Shown here: positions 46,034 to 59,221 of the stretch, piece by piece
Layout of the letters: each line of letters opens with the position of its first letter
Numbering within the stretch: the first letter of the stretch is position 1
Origin: Mycolicibacterium iranicum
Lineage (GTDB): Bacteria; Actinomycetota; Actinomycetes; Mycobacteriales; Mycobacteriaceae
DNA: 64,000 bases
NCBI RefSeq assembly: GCF_002101705.1
Contig: NZ_LQPC01000030.1
Coordinates: 248,001 to 312,000, forward strand
Reading direction: 5' to 3'
Notes under the pieces: generated by a model
What the model was told of the DNA's origin: nothing
What the model saw: the letters and a program-made list of their open reading frames with translations, nothing else
Database searches by the model: none
Translations under genes and position numbers: made by a program

Positions 46034-49000
46034 TCACGCCTCATTCGAGTTCGGGTCGACGTCGACGATCCAGGCGCCGTCGCTGGTGCCCTGATACACC
46101 GTCCCGATGCGCGAATCCACCAGCAGACCGCCCGCAACCGTCCCGCCGGGCAATGCGTCGGTGAACCTCACAGTGCCGTCCTGGAGGAGCGTCGACACTC
46201 GGGTTTTGATGCCGTCGGGCTCGAAGCTCTGGGTGGTCAGGTAGGCCGCACCGGTACGTGGGTTGATGAGAATGGGCCCGACCGGAACACCGACGGGGCC
46301 CGCATCACCGTCGTCGGGACCGACGTAGCTGACCGCCGAGCCGTCGGCACTGATCACGGCGACCGTTTTCACCGGTTGCTCCGGGAAGCCACGCTCGATC
46401 ACCAGGTAGGCCTGGCCGGTGACGGTATTCGGCGCGATCACATAGCGACCCTGGCCGGCGCCGGCAGCGAAGATTCCCGAGGCGTTGCGTAACTGCAGGG
46501 TGCCGCGAGCGCCGTCGCGGCTGATCACGGTGACGCGGCCCGGGCTCTCGGTGGTGGCGCCGAAATCGATGACCTCCTGATACACGACGCCGGTCACGGG
46601 GTTGATCACCGGCGGATTGGTCGGGAAACCGGCGAGGTCGTAGGACATGCCCGGGATGCCGTCGCCGCAAAATGTTGTCAGAGTGGCGGTTCCATCGACG
46701 AAGGTGCCGGTGCGGGTGGTGACGTAGGTGGTGCCGTCGGAGGGGTCGACGACGGGCTCGCCGACCAGCCGGCCGGTCAGCGTGTGGACCGTTCCACTGC
46801 TGTCGACGACGCTGATGGAGGTGACGTCTCCGACCGCGGAGGTCACGAAAACGCTGCTGCCGGAAGGGTTGACGATGATCGGTCCGGTGACCCCATCGGG
46901 GAGCAACTCGGTACGTGCCGCCCGGTCGGCAATGGTCACGACTGAGCGGGACTGCGAACCAGGCGCCGCGACGACGAGATGCACAGCGCCGCTGCGGGGG
47001 TTGACCGCGAGATTGCCCTCGACAAACCCTGGCCCCTCGAACACCTGGTTCACCGTGGCGTCGGTCGCGACCCGCAACACGGTGACCACCGGCGGCGAGC
47101 CCGGCGCGGGTAGGGCGCTGACCGGAACGTAGGCCGCCCCGCTCGCAGTGTCGACGACGACGTCGCCCACCACCGAGCCGTTGTATCGAAGCAGCTCGAC
47201 ACCGTTGCCGTCGGGGTCGATACCGGTCAGCACGGTCGCTCTCGCCGCCCCCTGCCGGATCTGCGAGAGCTGGTAGGTGATGCCGGTAACCGGGTTGACC
47301 ACCGCATCGCGGATCGGCTGGCCGTCGACGGTATGGGTGATGATCGTCCCGTCACCGCGGATCACGGTCAGGTTCGTGGTGGGCTGAAAGGTGGCGCTGT
47401 CGAGTCCCTGGGTGACCAGCACACGCTGCCCGGTGATCGAGTTGACGGCGAGGCCGCCGTGCGGTGTGCCCGGGATCGTTCTGGTGACCAGGAAGGTGCC
47501 GTCGGCGGCGAAGACATCCAGTCGGGTGCTGCCGAGGTCTGCGGCAGAAACGGCGGGCCGCACCAGGAACGCCGCTCCGGTACGACCGTCGAAGTCGATC
47601 GTCGTCGCAGGCGCGCCGAGAAAGGTGTCGCTGATGGTGCGGCCGTCGGCGGTCAATCGGGTGACACTGGTGAATGTGGCGCCGGTCGAATCGCTGCTTG
47701 TGGTGACCAGGAACGCGACCCCGGACACCGGATTGATCGCAATCGGGGACGCATTCTGGATCTGGACCCGCTCACTTCGGATCAATCCGTCGGGACCCGC
47801 CGAGATGATCGTCGCGTAGGTCGGCGACAGTCCGTTCTGGGCATTGTCGCGATCGACGAAAATCTCCGCGGCATAGACACGGCCGGTCTTCGGATCGAGC
47901 GCGAAGGGCCGTTCGAAACGGTAGAAGCTTCCGCCCTGGGCTTGACCGAGATTCACCGGCACCTGGTAAACGAGGGCGTTATCGGTGGCATCGATAGGCA
48001 CGGAGATGCTGACGACCACCGGCGCATTGACGCCGTCGGACACGGTGACGGTGAAGGTGTCGGTCGTGGCGCCGCCCGCGTACGCGGCGGCCGCCCGCGC
48101 GATAGGAGCCGGGGTATAGGTGACGGTGCCGTCGGGTGCCAGAGTGGCAGTGCCCCGGGTCGGACCACCGCTGACCGTGGCGGTGACGCCGGGCCGTCCG
48201 ATCTCGGTGCCGGTGATCCGTCCGGTGACTGCGCCGGTCTTGGCGTCGACGGTGGCGACGGTGAAGGACGGATCGAGGTCGAGCTGCGGCACGGTGATGG
48301 TGACCGCGGTGACGGTGGTGTGCCCCCGAGCCGGGGCGAGGAAGCCGAACAGGCCGTCGGGCCCGCTGTCGGTGACGGCGACGACGAAGGTGTCCGCGCC
48401 GGCGAAGCCCGCGGCGGGGGTGTAGGTGTACGCGCCGGTGCTCGCGTCAACGGTCAGCGTGCCGTGCGCCGGATCTCGGAGCACCTCGAAGGTGATCTCA
48501 TCGCCGTCCGCGTCGAATCCTCCGAGGTTGCCGGTAATGAGCCCGGTCGCGGGATCCGACGAGGTCGGGGTCGGCTTGAGCTTCGGCGGCGAATTGAAGA
48601 ACTGGCGCCGCGCGAATGCGAGCACCATCCACACCCCGGTCGCCGGCGGAGGGGCTCCCGGTACGCCGAACAGTCCGGGCAGGACCGCGAAGGGCGCCAC
48701 CGCCAGGGCGACCAGTCCGGTGGCCGCGCTGATGAACGCTCCCGGAAGCCCGGCAAGGACGGCGGCCGGAGTGGGCGGCGCGACCGCCACCGGGCGAGTG
48801 GTCACCGGGGTGATGATCGGGGTGGCGGGCTCGGCGGCCTCGGCGGCAGCGGTGATTGCGTTCTCCGACGCTGTGGCCGCCCTCCATCCGGCCGACTCTG
48901 CGGGCGAGTCGGTAGGAGCGGTGGCGGTGGCGGCGCTGCGCAGCGACGCAGGTGTGGTGGAGGTTTGCGAGCCGTCGCCGCCGTTGTCAACTGTGTGTGT

Positions 49001-49438
49001 CAGCGCGTCGGCGCTGTCCGCGGCCTCGGTTTCATCCCCAGCCGGGCGTACCGGGTCGGTCTCAGTGTCGATGACGGGCGCAGTTTCATCGGCGGGCTCA
49101 TCGGTCGTTACCGGCGTCGAGTCGATCTCGTCGGTGGTGGACGATTCCTCGTCGTTCCCGGCGGCGTCAGAATCCTCATCGGCTGCAGCGTCGTCGCCAT
49201 CGACAGCGGCGTCACCATCGGCAGCGTCGTCGGGAGCGGTGTCGAGCTGGTCGCTCTCGGCGGTCTCGTCCGCAGTCTTCGCCGCCCCCTCCGAGTCCGA
49301 CGTTGTCGCCGATGTACCTGCATCGGAGGTGTCGGACGTGTCGGCCCAGACTACTGCGGGTGTCGTTGCTGCGGCTGCACCGACGCCCAACGCGACCGCC
49401 AGCGCACCCACTCGACCGACAAACCGTCCGTCACCCAT
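46034..49438 (-). CDS. very large exported Ig-like/beta-propeller surface protein
   Basis: A 1134-residue protein: signal peptide (residues 1-32), an acidic Asp/Glu/Ser/Thr-rich region (33-160), a hydrophobic Ala/Pro/Val stretch (about 200-260), two cadherin-like/VCBS-type modules (about 280-460; D-A-D-G-D, G-T-L-T-V, Y-T-Y-T-P), and a long beta-propeller-like region (about 490-1130) with N-P-V-T-G/N-P-R-T-G repeats. No sortase motif or C-terminal anchor was seen. It probably forms a surface or matrix structure; the ligand is unknown. The M. tuberculosis locus has a PE_PGRS gene here. Confidence 0.8.
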   Translation of the reverse strand: MGDGRFVGRVGALAVALGVGAAAATTPAVVWADTSDTSDAGTSATTSDSEGAAKTADETAESDQLDTAPDDAADGDAAVDGDDAAADEDSDAAGNDEESSTTDEIDSTPVTTDEPADETAPVIDTETDPVRPAGDETEAADSADALTHTVDNGGDGSQTSTTPASLRSAATATAPTDSPAESAGWRAATASENAITAAAEAAEPATPIITPVTTRPVAVAPPTPAAVLAGLPGAFISAATGLVALAVAPFAVLPGLFGVPGAPPPATGVWMVLAFARRQFFNSPPKLKPTPTSSDPATGLITGNLGGFDADGDEITFEVLRDPAHGTLTVDASTGAYTYTPAAGFAGADTFVVAVTDSGPDGLFGFLAPARGHTTVTAVTITVPQLDLDPSFTVATVDAKTGAVTGRITGTEIGRPGVTATVSGGPTRGTATLAPDGTVTYTPAPIARAAAAYAGGATTDTFTVTVSDGVNAPVVVSISVPIDATDNALVYQVPVNLGQAQGGSFYRFERPFALDPKTGRVYAAEIFVDRDNAQNGLSPTYATIISAGPDGLIRSERVQIQNASPIAINPVSGVAFLVTTSSDSTGATFTSVTRLTADGRTISDTFLGAPATTIDFDGRTGAAFLVRPAVSAADLGSTRLDVFAADGTFLVTRTIPGTPHGGLAVNSITGQRVLVTQGLDSATFQPTTNLTVIRGDGTIITHTVDGQPIRDAVVNPVTGITYQLSQIRQGAARATVLTGIDPDGNGVELLRYNGSVVGDVVVDTASGAAYVPVSALPAPGSPPVVTVLRVATDATVNQVFEGPGFVEGNLAVNPRSGAVHLVVAAPGSQSRSVVTIADRAARTELLPDGVTGPIIVNPSGSSVFVTSAVGDVTSISVVDSSGTVHTLTGRLVGEPVVDPSDGTTYVTTRTGTFVDGTATLTTFCGDGIPGMSYDLAGFPTNPPVINPVTGVVYQEVIDFGATTESPGRVTVISRDGARGTLQLRNASGIFAAGAGQGRYVIAPNTVTGQAYLVIERGFPEQPVKTVAVISADGSAVSYVGPDDGDAGPVGVPVGPILINPRTGAAYLTTQSFEPDGIKTRVSTLLQDGTVRFTDALPGGTVAGGLLVDSRIGTVYQGTSDGAWIVDVDPNSNEA

Positions 49439-49680
49439 GACTGTCCTTTGCTCGGATCCAGGCCACAGGCTGTGAACAGTGCGCTCACCTGATTGATGTT
49501 TCCCCCACGGCGGGTTGAACGTACCGCAAGTGAAAGGTTTTCACTAGTGTTGCGCCGGTTCGTCACACAAAGACTTTTCGTTTGCTATCGGTCATCGCCC
49601 GGCGTCTGGTCCGCATGGGGGCCGCGCACGTGCCGATGGCGATGCCGTCGCCCCGGTGATTCACCTGGGACAGTGGGAGC

Positions 49681-50313
49681 GTGACACGTGGTCGATCGCC
49701 TCTGCGCAGGGACCTGATCGTCGACGCCGCGATCACGCTGATCGATGAACACGGGTTGGAACGGTTCAGCATGCCCAAGCTGGCTGCTGTGCTGTCCGTG
49801 CGCACCTCCGCGCTCTACAGGCATTTCGCTGATCGCGAGGCTCTGCTGGCCGCAATTGCGCGTGAGGTATCCGCCGGCGACGACCCGCCGGCGGCCGTAT
49901 CCGCGGGCGCCGAATGGACGGAGTTCTTCGTGGCACAGGCGATGCAGTTGCGGCGACGCATCCTGCGTCACCCGGCCTGCGCGCCGCTCATCATTCAATT
50001 CATGCCCAAGGAGGGCGTGTTCGATCAGTACGAGGTGCTGTGCCAATTCCTTGCAGCCGCCGGCGTGCCGGCCGGGTACCACGTCCGCATCGTCGATGCG
50101 CTGACCGCACTCACCATTGGAGCGGCCGTACTTGCCGAAAGTGCAGCCGACTACACACCAGAAGGACGCGGACCAACACCCGATGCTGAGAAGCATCCGG
50201 CGCTGACCCGCGCCCTGACGGCAATCGGTGACGCCACCGCCGACGATCTGTTCGCCGGTTTCGTGCGCACCTACCTCCAAACGATCCTGGTCGAAATGGC
50301 CACCGAGGACTGA
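49681..50313 (+). CDS. TetR-family transcriptional regulator
   Basis: A 210-residue regulator with an N-terminal TetR helix-turn-helix (S-M-P-K-L-A-A-V-L-S-V-R-T-S-A-L-Y-R-H-F) and a TetR C-terminal ligand domain of the TetR_C family. The start is the GTG at 49681. It is divergent from the large surface protein gene, 242 bases away, and convergent with clpC1. The 242-base gap contains no clear palindrome, so its target is unknown. Confidence 0.85.
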   Translation: MTRGRSPLRRDLIVDAAITLIDEHGLERFSMPKLAAVLSVRTSALYRHFADREALLAAIAREVSAGDDPPAAVSAGAEWTEFFVAQAMQLRRRILRHPACAPLIIQFMPKEGVFDQYEVLCQFLAAAGVPAGYHVRIVDALTALTIGAAVLAESAADYTPEGRGPTPDAEKHPALTRALTAIGDATADDLFAGFVRTYLQTILVEMATED

Positions 50314-50332
50314 TACCGAGAAACGCTGAGCG

Positions 50333-52882
<2,550 letters not shown>

Positions 52883-53181
52883 CCGTGGTTACCTGCTCTC
52901 CATCGCATAGTGGAGGTGCCTGCACTGCTGCCGTTGCGATCCAGCCGTGATCCAGTGCTGTGCACCTACGCCGTCCACTCTAATGGGCGACGGCATCGGG
53001 CGCCCCGCCTGTCGCTCCCAATCGGGTGACAACACGAGCGGCAGATGGAAACCACCCCACGCTGCCAGGAGTAACGAGAGGCGGCTGCAAATCGTTTCCC
53101 GGGTCACCGGCAAAAAGGTTCGCCTCTAGCGAACGCGAATGAGATTTCGGAAAACGCCGGATGCTGGCGTTTTACCGAGGC
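52883..53181. other. clpC1 upstream region
   Basis: A 299-base gap between clpC1 and lsr2, both on the - strand. It holds the clpC1 promoter region and leader, including the ClgR-like palindrome at 53119-53133. No other gene or repeat was found. Confidence 0.7.
53119..53133. promoter_or_regulatory. ClgR-like operator upstream of clpC1
   Basis: TTCGC, CTCTA, GCGAA: a perfect 5-base inverted repeat containing C-G-C-C-n3-A-G-C-G, the ClgR half-site pattern known for actinobacterial clp genes. It lies 237 bases upstream of the clpC1 ATG. Confidence 0.65.
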
Positions 53182-53523
53182 CTAGGTGGCCTCGTGGAAA
53201 GCGTCAATTACGTCGGCAGGAATTCGGCCGCGAGTTGACACATTGTGTCCGTTTCTGCGAGCCCATTCCCGGATTGCCGCGCTCTGCTCGCGGTCGATCG
53301 CCGCGCGACCCCGACCCGTACCAACGGAACGTCCACGCCTGCGGCCACCGACGCGGCGACCAGCGTCCACCCATTGCTTCAAATCATTTCGAAGCTTTGC
53401 AGCGTTCTTTGCAGAGAGGTCGATCTCATAGCTCACACCGTCGAGACCAAATTCCACAGTCTCGTCAGCGGCACCTTCACCGTCGAAATCATCGACCAAG
53501 GTGACGGTAACTTTTTTTGCCAT
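53182..53523 (-). CDS. lsr2: nucleoid-associated protein Lsr2
   Basis: H-NS-like silencer that binds AT-rich DNA and bridges it. The 113-residue protein has the N-terminal dimerisation domain and the C-terminal DNA-binding domain with the R-G-R AT-hook-like motif. The start is the ATG at 53523 (M-A-K-K-V-T-V); the longer frame reads through the upstream region. It is downstream of lysS. Confidence 0.96.
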   Translation of the reverse strand: MAKKVTVTLVDDFDGEGAADETVEFGLDGVSYEIDLSAKNAAKLRNDLKQWVDAGRRVGGRRRGRSVGTGRGRAAIDREQSAAIREWARRNGHNVSTRGRIPADVIDAFHEAT

Positions 53524-53629
53524 TACCCCACTGCCCTTCCCAGATACCAGATGCGCGGAATGCCCCACATCTCGGGCACCAATCTGCCATAAATGGCCGA
53601 ACCATTCAACAAGGCTCGATTCGCAGAGT

Positions 53630-55147
53630 TCAGTTGCCGTGTCGGCGAACAATCGGGAACAAAACCGTCTCCCTAATCGACAACCCCGTCAGCGCCATCA
53701 ACAACCGATCGATTCCCATTCCAGTCCCGGTGGTCGGCGGCATACCGTATTCCAGTGCGGCGAGAAAATCCTCGTCAAGGGCCATTGCCTCATCGTCGCC
53801 TGCAGCAGCGGCGCGCGCCTGGGCCTCAAACCTTTCCCGCTGAATGATGGGATCGATCAACTCCGAGTAGCCGGTCGCCAACTCGAAGTTACGGACATAA
53901 AGATCCCATTTTTCCGTGACGCCCTCGATGCTTCGGTGCGGACGGGTCAGGGGCGTGGTCTCCACCGGGAAGTCACGCACGAACGTCGGAGCGTACAACT
54001 TGTCACCGACCGTGAATTCCCATAGTTCTTCGATCAATTTTCCATGCCCATACCCGCGATCGCGCGCAATCTCGACCCCGAGCTCGTCGGCGATACGCCA
54101 AAGTCGTTCAGCGGGGGTCTGCGGCGTGATCTCTTCACCGAGAGCCTCAGACAATGACGGATACATGGAAATGGACTGCCATTCCCCGTCGAGGTCGTAC
54201 ACGCTGCCGTCGGGCAGCGGAACTTGGCGGGTTCCGATCGCCTCGTCGGCAACCTCTTGAATAAGTTCACGGGTCACCAGGGCGGAATCGTCATAGGTGC
54301 CGTAGGCCTGATAAGTCTCCAGCATCGCGAATTCCGGAGAATGCGTGGAGTCCGCTCCTTCGTTTCTGAAGTTTCGATTCAGTTCGAAGACCTTGTCGAA
54401 TCCCCCGACCACACAGCGCTTCAGGAACAACTCGGGAGCGATGCGCAGGTAGAGGTCGGCATCGAGGGCGTTGGAGTGCGTCACGAACGGGCGCGCAGCG
54501 GCCCCGCCTGCCAGAGTCTGCAACATCGGCGTCTCGACCTCGAGAAAGCCGCGCCGTTCCAGGGCCGAACGCACCGCCCGCACTACTGCCACGCGCTGGC
54601 GCGCGATCGCACGGGCTTCCGGCCGCACGATGAGGTCCACATACCGCTGGCGGACCCGCGATTCCTCGCTCATCTCCTTGTGGGCGACCGGGAGCGGACG
54701 AAGCGCCTTGGACGCGATCTGCCACGAATCGGCCAGTACCGAGAGTTCCCCGCGGCGCGAACTGATCACCTCGCCGTGCACGAACACGATGTCACCAAGA
54801 TCGACATCGGCCTTCCACGAATCCAGTGACTCCTGGCCCACCTGATCGAGGCTGATCATCACCTGAAGCTGCGCGCCCTCGCCCTCCTGAAGCGTCGCAA
54901 AGCACAGCTTCCCCGAGTTGCGCGCGAAGATCACCCGGCCCGCGACGCCGACAAGATGACCGGTCTTGGTGTCCGCGGCCAGGTCGGGATACGCGACACG
55001 CAACTCCGCGAGGGTGTGGGTGCGGTCGACCTTCACCGGGTAGGGGTCACGTCCCTCGGCAAGCAGCTTCTCGCGTTTGGCCTGACGGATCCGGAACTGC
55101 TCGGGGATATCGCCGAGAGAATCGTCAGGAGAATCTGGGGGCGTCAC
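53630..55147 (-). CDS. lysS: lysyl-tRNA synthetase
   Basis: Class II synthetase that charges tRNA-Lys. The 505-residue protein has an OB-fold anticodon-binding domain and the class II motifs 1-3, including F-R-N-E-G and the C-terminal G-M-G-I-D-R-L. Length and sequence fit the LysS1 of mycobacteria. The start is the GTG at 55147; longer frames read through the neighbouring divergent gene. It is divergent from the D-serine-dehydratase-like gene. Confidence 0.94.
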   Translation of the reverse strand: MTPPDSPDDSLGDIPEQFRIRQAKREKLLAEGRDPYPVKVDRTHTLAELRVAYPDLAADTKTGHLVGVAGRVIFARNSGKLCFATLQEGEGAQLQVMISLDQVGQESLDSWKADVDLGDIVFVHGEVISSRRGELSVLADSWQIASKALRPLPVAHKEMSEESRVRQRYVDLIVRPEARAIARQRVAVVRAVRSALERRGFLEVETPMLQTLAGGAAARPFVTHSNALDADLYLRIAPELFLKRCVVGGFDKVFELNRNFRNEGADSTHSPEFAMLETYQAYGTYDDSALVTRELIQEVADEAIGTRQVPLPDGSVYDLDGEWQSISMYPSLSEALGEEITPQTPAERLWRIADELGVEIARDRGYGHGKLIEELWEFTVGDKLYAPTFVRDFPVETTPLTRPHRSIEGVTEKWDLYVRNFELATGYSELIDPIIQRERFEAQARAAAAGDDEAMALDEDFLAALEYGMPPTTGTGMGIDRLLMALTGLSIRETVLFPIVRRHGN

Positions 55148-55170
55148 GACGAGCCAGCTTAAATGAACAC

Positions 55171-56433
55171 GTGACCATGTCCGGCATCGCTCCGAGCGAG
55201 GGCGGCTTCGACGAACGCAAGGTCGCCGCGCTCGCCGAAGAGCCACTGGACTGGAGCCACAAGGGGATTCCGCCGTCCTGGCGGGGACGCAGTGTGACCG
55301 AGATCGCCGAGCAGGCGCCGAACCTGTTCGACGCAGGGGTCACCGGTCCGCTCTGCGTCCTGCGGGCTGAGGCCCTCGCGCACAACCTGCAGACCATGGC
55401 CGGCTGGTGCCGGGCCCGGGGCGTCGAACTGGCACCGCACGGCAAGACGCATATGTCGCCGCAGCTGGCCGCCCGCCAGCTGTCTGCGGGCGCAACGGCG
55501 GTCACTGTCGCGACCGTGAGTCAGGCCATGGTGTTCCGGGAGTTCGGGTTCCGCGCCCTGGTGCTGGCCAACGAACTCGTCGACACTGCCGGGCTGCGCT
55601 GGTTGTCAGCCGAGCTGGATCGCGACCCCGAAATGCGGTTCGTGTGCTGGGTGGACTCGGTGCGCGGGGTGGAGTTGATGACGACGGCGCTGGCCGGCGC
55701 GCAGCGCCCCGTCGACGTGTGCGTCGAAGTGGGGTTGCCCGGCGGGCGGACCGGGTGCCGCTCGGCCCCCGAAGCCGACGATGTTGCGCGGGCGGCGGTG
55801 GCGTCACCGCGACTACGACTGGTCGGCGTGGCCGGATACGAAGCGGCACTGGGTCAGTCGCTCGACGATAACTTCGTCGGCGCGGTGGCCGACCATCTCG
55901 CTGATGTGCGCGCCACCGTCGTCCGGCTTTCCCCCCTGTTCGAGACCGACACCGTCTTCGTCAGCGCCGGCGGCAGCACCTACTTCGATGACGTGACCGA
56001 GGCTCTGACCGGCTGGCCCGACGGTCTGACTGCGCGCACGGTGCTGCGCAGCGGCTGCTACCTCACCCATGACCACGGCCTGTACGCGCAGACGTCTCCG
56101 CTGACCCGGGGCGGCGGTGACGCACTTCGGCCGGCGCTGGAGGTGCACGGGCAGGTGGTGTCGCGACCCGAACCCGATCTGGCGATCGTCACGATGGGCC
56201 GCCGCGACGTGTCCTTCGACCAGGGACTGCCGATTCCGCTGGGTCTGGGTCGCAGCGTCGTCACCAAGCTCAACGACCAGCACGCCTACGTTCACCTCGA
56301 CGCTGCGGCGGAGGTCGGCGATTGGGTGCGATTCGGAATCTCGCACCCCTGCACCACTTTCGACAAATGGCGGGCGATTCCGGTGCTGGACGACGGCGAC
56401 CGCGTGGTCGACGTGGTCTGGACCTATTTCTAG
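55171..56433 (+). CDS. PLP enzyme, D-serine dehydratase/D-threonine aldolase-like
   Basis: A 420-residue PLP enzyme of the fold-type III alanine-racemase barrel plus C-terminal domain. The Schiff-base lysine is in P-H-G-K-T-H, and the C-terminal H-P-C-T-T-F gives the His/Cys zinc site of D-serine dehydratases and D-threonine aldolases. It probably breaks down a D-amino acid. Start is either the GTG at 55171 or the ATG at 55177. It is convergent with coaX, which ends 3 bases after its stop. Confidence 0.82.
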   Translation: MTMSGIAPSEGGFDERKVAALAEEPLDWSHKGIPPSWRGRSVTEIAEQAPNLFDAGVTGPLCVLRAEALAHNLQTMAGWCRARGVELAPHGKTHMSPQLAARQLSAGATAVTVATVSQAMVFREFGFRALVLANELVDTAGLRWLSAELDRDPEMRFVCWVDSVRGVELMTTALAGAQRPVDVCVEVGLPGGRTGCRSAPEADDVARAAVASPRLRLVGVAGYEAALGQSLDDNFVGAVADHLADVRATVVRLSPLFETDTVFVSAGGSTYFDDVTEALTGWPDGLTARTVLRSGCYLTHDHGLYAQTSPLTRGGGDALRPALEVHGQVVSRPEPDLAIVTMGRRDVSFDQGLPIPLGLGRSVVTKLNDQHAYVHLDAAAEVGDWVRFGISHPCTTFDKWRAIPVLDDGDRVVDVVWTYF

Positions 56434-56436
56434 CTT

Positions 56437-57252
56437 CTAGCGCGGCTGTTTGAGCTTGCCGTTCTTGTTGTCGCGGTTGCGCTCGAACACCAGCCGCAGC
56501 CCGTCGAGGGTCAGATGCTGGTCGTAGTGCTCGACGGTGCGCAAATCGTCGAGCACCATCGGCGCACCGTGGCCGGTGGCCACGACGTTCACATCGCTGC
56601 CGCCGAAACCGTCGACATCGTCGCGGATCCGGTTCACCAAACCGTCGACCAGACCGGCGAAGCCGAACACGGCACCGGCCTGCATGCACTCGACGGTGTT
56701 CTTGCCGACGACCGACCGGGGCCGGGTCAGCTCGACGCGACGCAGCGCGGCCGACCGTGCCGCCGCGGCATCGGAGGACACCTGCACGCCGGGTGCGATC
56801 GCACCTCCGAGGAACTCGCCCTTGGCGGAGACGACGTCCACACAGATCGACGATCCGAAGTCGACGACGATCGCTGCGGTAGCGAATTTGTGATACGCGG
56901 CAAGGCAATTCACGATGCGGTCGGCCCCGACCTCCTTCGGATTGTCGACGAGCAGCGGTATCCCGGTGCGCACTCCTGGCTCGATGAGCACGTGCGGTAC
57001 CGACGGCCAGTACTGCTCCAGCATCACCCGCACTTCGTGCAGCACCGACGGCACCGTCGAAAGGCCCGCGGCCCCGGTCAGCCTCTCGGCGTCGTCGCCG
57101 ATGAGCCCGTCGATAGTCAGTGCGAGCTCGTCGGCCGTCACCTCGGACTCGGTACGAATCCTCCAGTGGTGCACTACTTTTGCGTGGTTGCCCGATCCAG
57201 AGATCAGACCGACGACGGTGTGGGTGTTGCGGACGTCTATCGCGAGCAGCAC
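56437..57252 (-). CDS. coaX: type III pantothenate kinase
   Basis: First step of coenzyme A synthesis from pantothenate. The 271-residue protein has the ASKHA fold motifs: D-V-R-N-T-H-T near the start (in place of the usual D-x-G-N-T), G-A-D-R-I-V and V-D-F-G-S-S-I. Its GTG follows the panC stop by only 4 bases with GGAGG inside the panC end, so it is coupled to panC. The panD gene that usually lies between them is missing. Confidence 0.92.
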   Translation of the reverse strand: MLLAIDVRNTHTVVGLISGSGNHAKVVHHWRIRTESEVTADELALTIDGLIGDDAERLTGAAGLSTVPSVLHEVRVMLEQYWPSVPHVLIEPGVRTGIPLLVDNPKEVGADRIVNCLAAYHKFATAAIVVDFGSSICVDVVSAKGEFLGGAIAPGVQVSSDAAAARSAALRRVELTRPRSVVGKNTVECMQAGAVFGFAGLVDGLVNRIRDDVDGFGGSDVNVVATGHGAPMVLDDLRTVEHYDQHLTLDGLRLVFERNRDNKNGKLKQPR

Positions 57253-57256
57253 GACG

Positions 57257-58201
57257 TCAATTCCTCCAGGGCAATTCGTGACTGTCGCCGAGCGGGGCCC
57301 GCGGGTGGCCGTCGATGCCCGTGCTGGCTCCGATGTCGATCGCGATGTTGTCGATGAGACGGGTCCGTCCGAGTCTGGCGGCGATCAGCATCCGGGCCGC
57401 ACCCTCGGCGGGGGCGGGACCGAGCAGCGGGTCGCGCAGCTCGAGGTAATCGAGTTCGAGCGCGGGAACCTCCTCGAGGACGGCCCGGGCCGCGTCCAAG
57501 GCGCCCGCAGCCCCGGTCGACGCGGCATACATCCCGGCGAGCAGCGCCGCCGACAACGCCCCCGCCTGCTCGCGCTGGACCGGATCGAGATAGCGGTTGC
57601 GCGACGACATCGCCAGTCCGTCTGCTTCGCGCACGATCGGCACACCCTGAATCTGGATGTCGAGGTTCAGGTCGGACACCATCTGACGGATTACGGCCAG
57701 CTGCTGGTAGTCCTTTTCTCCGAAGTAGGCGCGGTCAGGGTTGACGATGTTGAAAAGCTTCAGGACGACAGTCAGCATTCCGGCAAAATGCGTTGGCCGC
57801 GAAGCGCCTTCGAGCTCAGAGCCGATGGGGCCGGGATGGACGGTGGTGCGCCTGCCATCGGGGTACATGTCGTTCGCGGTCGGGGTGAACGCGATCTCCA
57901 CCCCTTCGGCGCTCAGCAGTGCGAGATCCTCGTCGAGGGTGCGCGGGTAGGCGTCGAGGTCCTCGCCGGGACCGAACTGCAGCGGGTTGACGAAGATCGA
58001 GACCACCACCACCGCGCCCGGCGTCTTCTTCGCTGCTCTGACCAGCGTCAGATGGCCTTCGTGCAGAGCTCCCATGGTCGGCACCAGCACAATGCGTCTG
58101 CCCGTCGTGCGCAGGGCGCGGGTGACATCGGAGACGGCACGCGGCCGCTGATAGACATTGATTTGTCCCGCAATGAATTTCGGTGTATCGCGATTGCTCA
58201 T
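57257..58201 (-). CDS. panC: pantothenate synthetase
   Basis: Joins pantoate and beta-alanine to make pantothenate. The 314-residue protein has the H-E-G-H signature and K-D-Y-Q-Q-L and the S-S-R-N-x-Y-L loop. The start is the ATG at 58201, overlapping the upstream gene stop by one base (TGATG). As panD is absent from its normal place next door, beta-alanine must come from elsewhere. Confidence 0.94.
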   Translation of the reverse strand: MSNRDTPKFIAGQINVYQRPRAVSDVTRALRTTGRRIVLVPTMGALHEGHLTLVRAAKKTPGAVVVVSIFVNPLQFGPGEDLDAYPRTLDEDLALLSAEGVEIAFTPTANDMYPDGRRTTVHPGPIGSELEGASRPTHFAGMLTVVLKLFNIVNPDRAYFGEKDYQQLAVIRQMVSDLNLDIQIQGVPIVREADGLAMSSRNRYLDPVQREQAGALSAALLAGMYAASTGAAGALDAARAVLEEVPALELDYLELRDPLLGPAPAEGAARMLIAARLGRTRLIDNIAIDIGASTGIDGHPRAPLGDSHELPWRN

Positions 58202-59145
58202 CACTGTCCTGCTTCCGTCAGCGCGTCGAACACGGCCTCCGGGGCGTGCGCACGTTGGGCCGTCCGCCACGAATTCGCCCGGTATGCCTGTGCCAGATCA
58301 GGATTCACTTCGTACATCGCCTGCAGGTGACCGGACACCGCCGCGGCGTCACCGCGTGCGACGGGACCGGTGAGCGCCGGCTGGCCGCGCTGCAGCGCAT
58401 TCTCCAGCGCGGCCCGCGCCAACGGGCCGATGATCCGCTCGGCGATGCCGCCGGGGGCGTCGCCGACGGTTTCCTGCCCGAGCAGCTCCTGCCCCCACAG
58501 CGCCGCGCGCAGCGCGTCGACAGCATCGAGCACCACCGTGACCAAGTGGTTGCTGGAGTGTGCCAGCGCCGCGTGATACAGCGTGCGAGCGTCCTCGCGC
58601 ACCCGAAACGGTTCGCCCCCGATCTCCAGCACCAGCGACTGCGCGATGGCATAACCGATCTCATCGCCTGCGGTGATGCCGAAGCAGGTGCCCCGCAGGC
58701 GGTCGACGTCCTCGTCGGTGCCCGCGAACGTCATCGCCGGATGGATGGCCAGGGTGATGCATCCTTTCTCGGCCAGCGGCGCCAGCACGCCGATGCCGTT
58801 GGCCCCCGAGGTGTGCACCACGATCGTGTTCGGCCGCACCGCGCCCGTCGCGGCCAGGCCTCCCACGACAGTGGCGAGTTCGGCGTCGGGGACGGCGAGC
58901 AACAACAGTTCAGACCGGCCCGCCACCTGGTCAATCGGCAGGATCGGGGTGTCGGGGAGCCACCGCTGGGCCCGCGCACGTGAAGCGTGCGACACCGCGC
59001 TGCAGCCGGCGACGACGTGTTCGGCGCGCTCCAGCGCCACCCCGAGCGCGGTGCCGACGCGGCCCGCGGAGATCACACCGATCGTCAGACGGGCCGGGCG
59101 GAGTCCGTCGTGGGGGATGTTCCCTCCCGCGGAGGGCTGCAGCAT
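58201..59145 (-). CDS. Rossmann-like and DUF2520 domain protein
   Basis: A 314-residue protein: an N-terminal Rossmann-type dinucleotide domain ([10 protein letters not shown] near residue 25) and a C-terminal helical DUF2520 domain. It resembles ketopantoate or pyrroline-carboxylate reductase family members and may act as an oxidoreductase. It is upstream of panC in the same direction and coupled to it (TGATG), which suggests a pantothenate-related role, but no reaction is known. Start: ATG at 59145. Confidence 0.82.
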   Translation of the reverse strand: MLQPSAGGNIPHDGLRPARLTIGVISAGRVGTALGVALERAEHVVAGCSAVSHASRARAQRWLPDTPILPIDQVAGRSELLLLAVPDAELATVVGGLAATGAVRPNTIVVHTSGANGIGVLAPLAEKGCITLAIHPAMTFAGTDEDVDRLRGTCFGITAGDEIGYAIAQSLVLEIGGEPFRVREDARTLYHAALAHSSNHLVTVVLDAVDALRAALWGQELLGQETVGDAPGGIAERIIGPLARAALENALQRGQPALTGPVARGDAAAVSGHLQAMYEVNPDLAQAYRANSWRTAQRAHAPEAVFDALTEAGQ

Positions 59146-59221
59146 CGCAGTCGACCTCGCTGTTTCTCTGGCTTCGTTCCGGTCCGCTCCACGGGTACCG
59201 GACGGTCGCCAAGAGCCTAGC

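Noticed and set aside
47333..49492. 719-residue frame on the + strand
   Set aside because: Fully antisense to the large surface protein; composition is Gly/Arg/Asp-rich and there is no signal, domain or start context. An artefact of high GC.
49439..49680. operator for the TetR gene at 49681
   Set aside because: No convincing inverted repeat was seen in the 242-base region.
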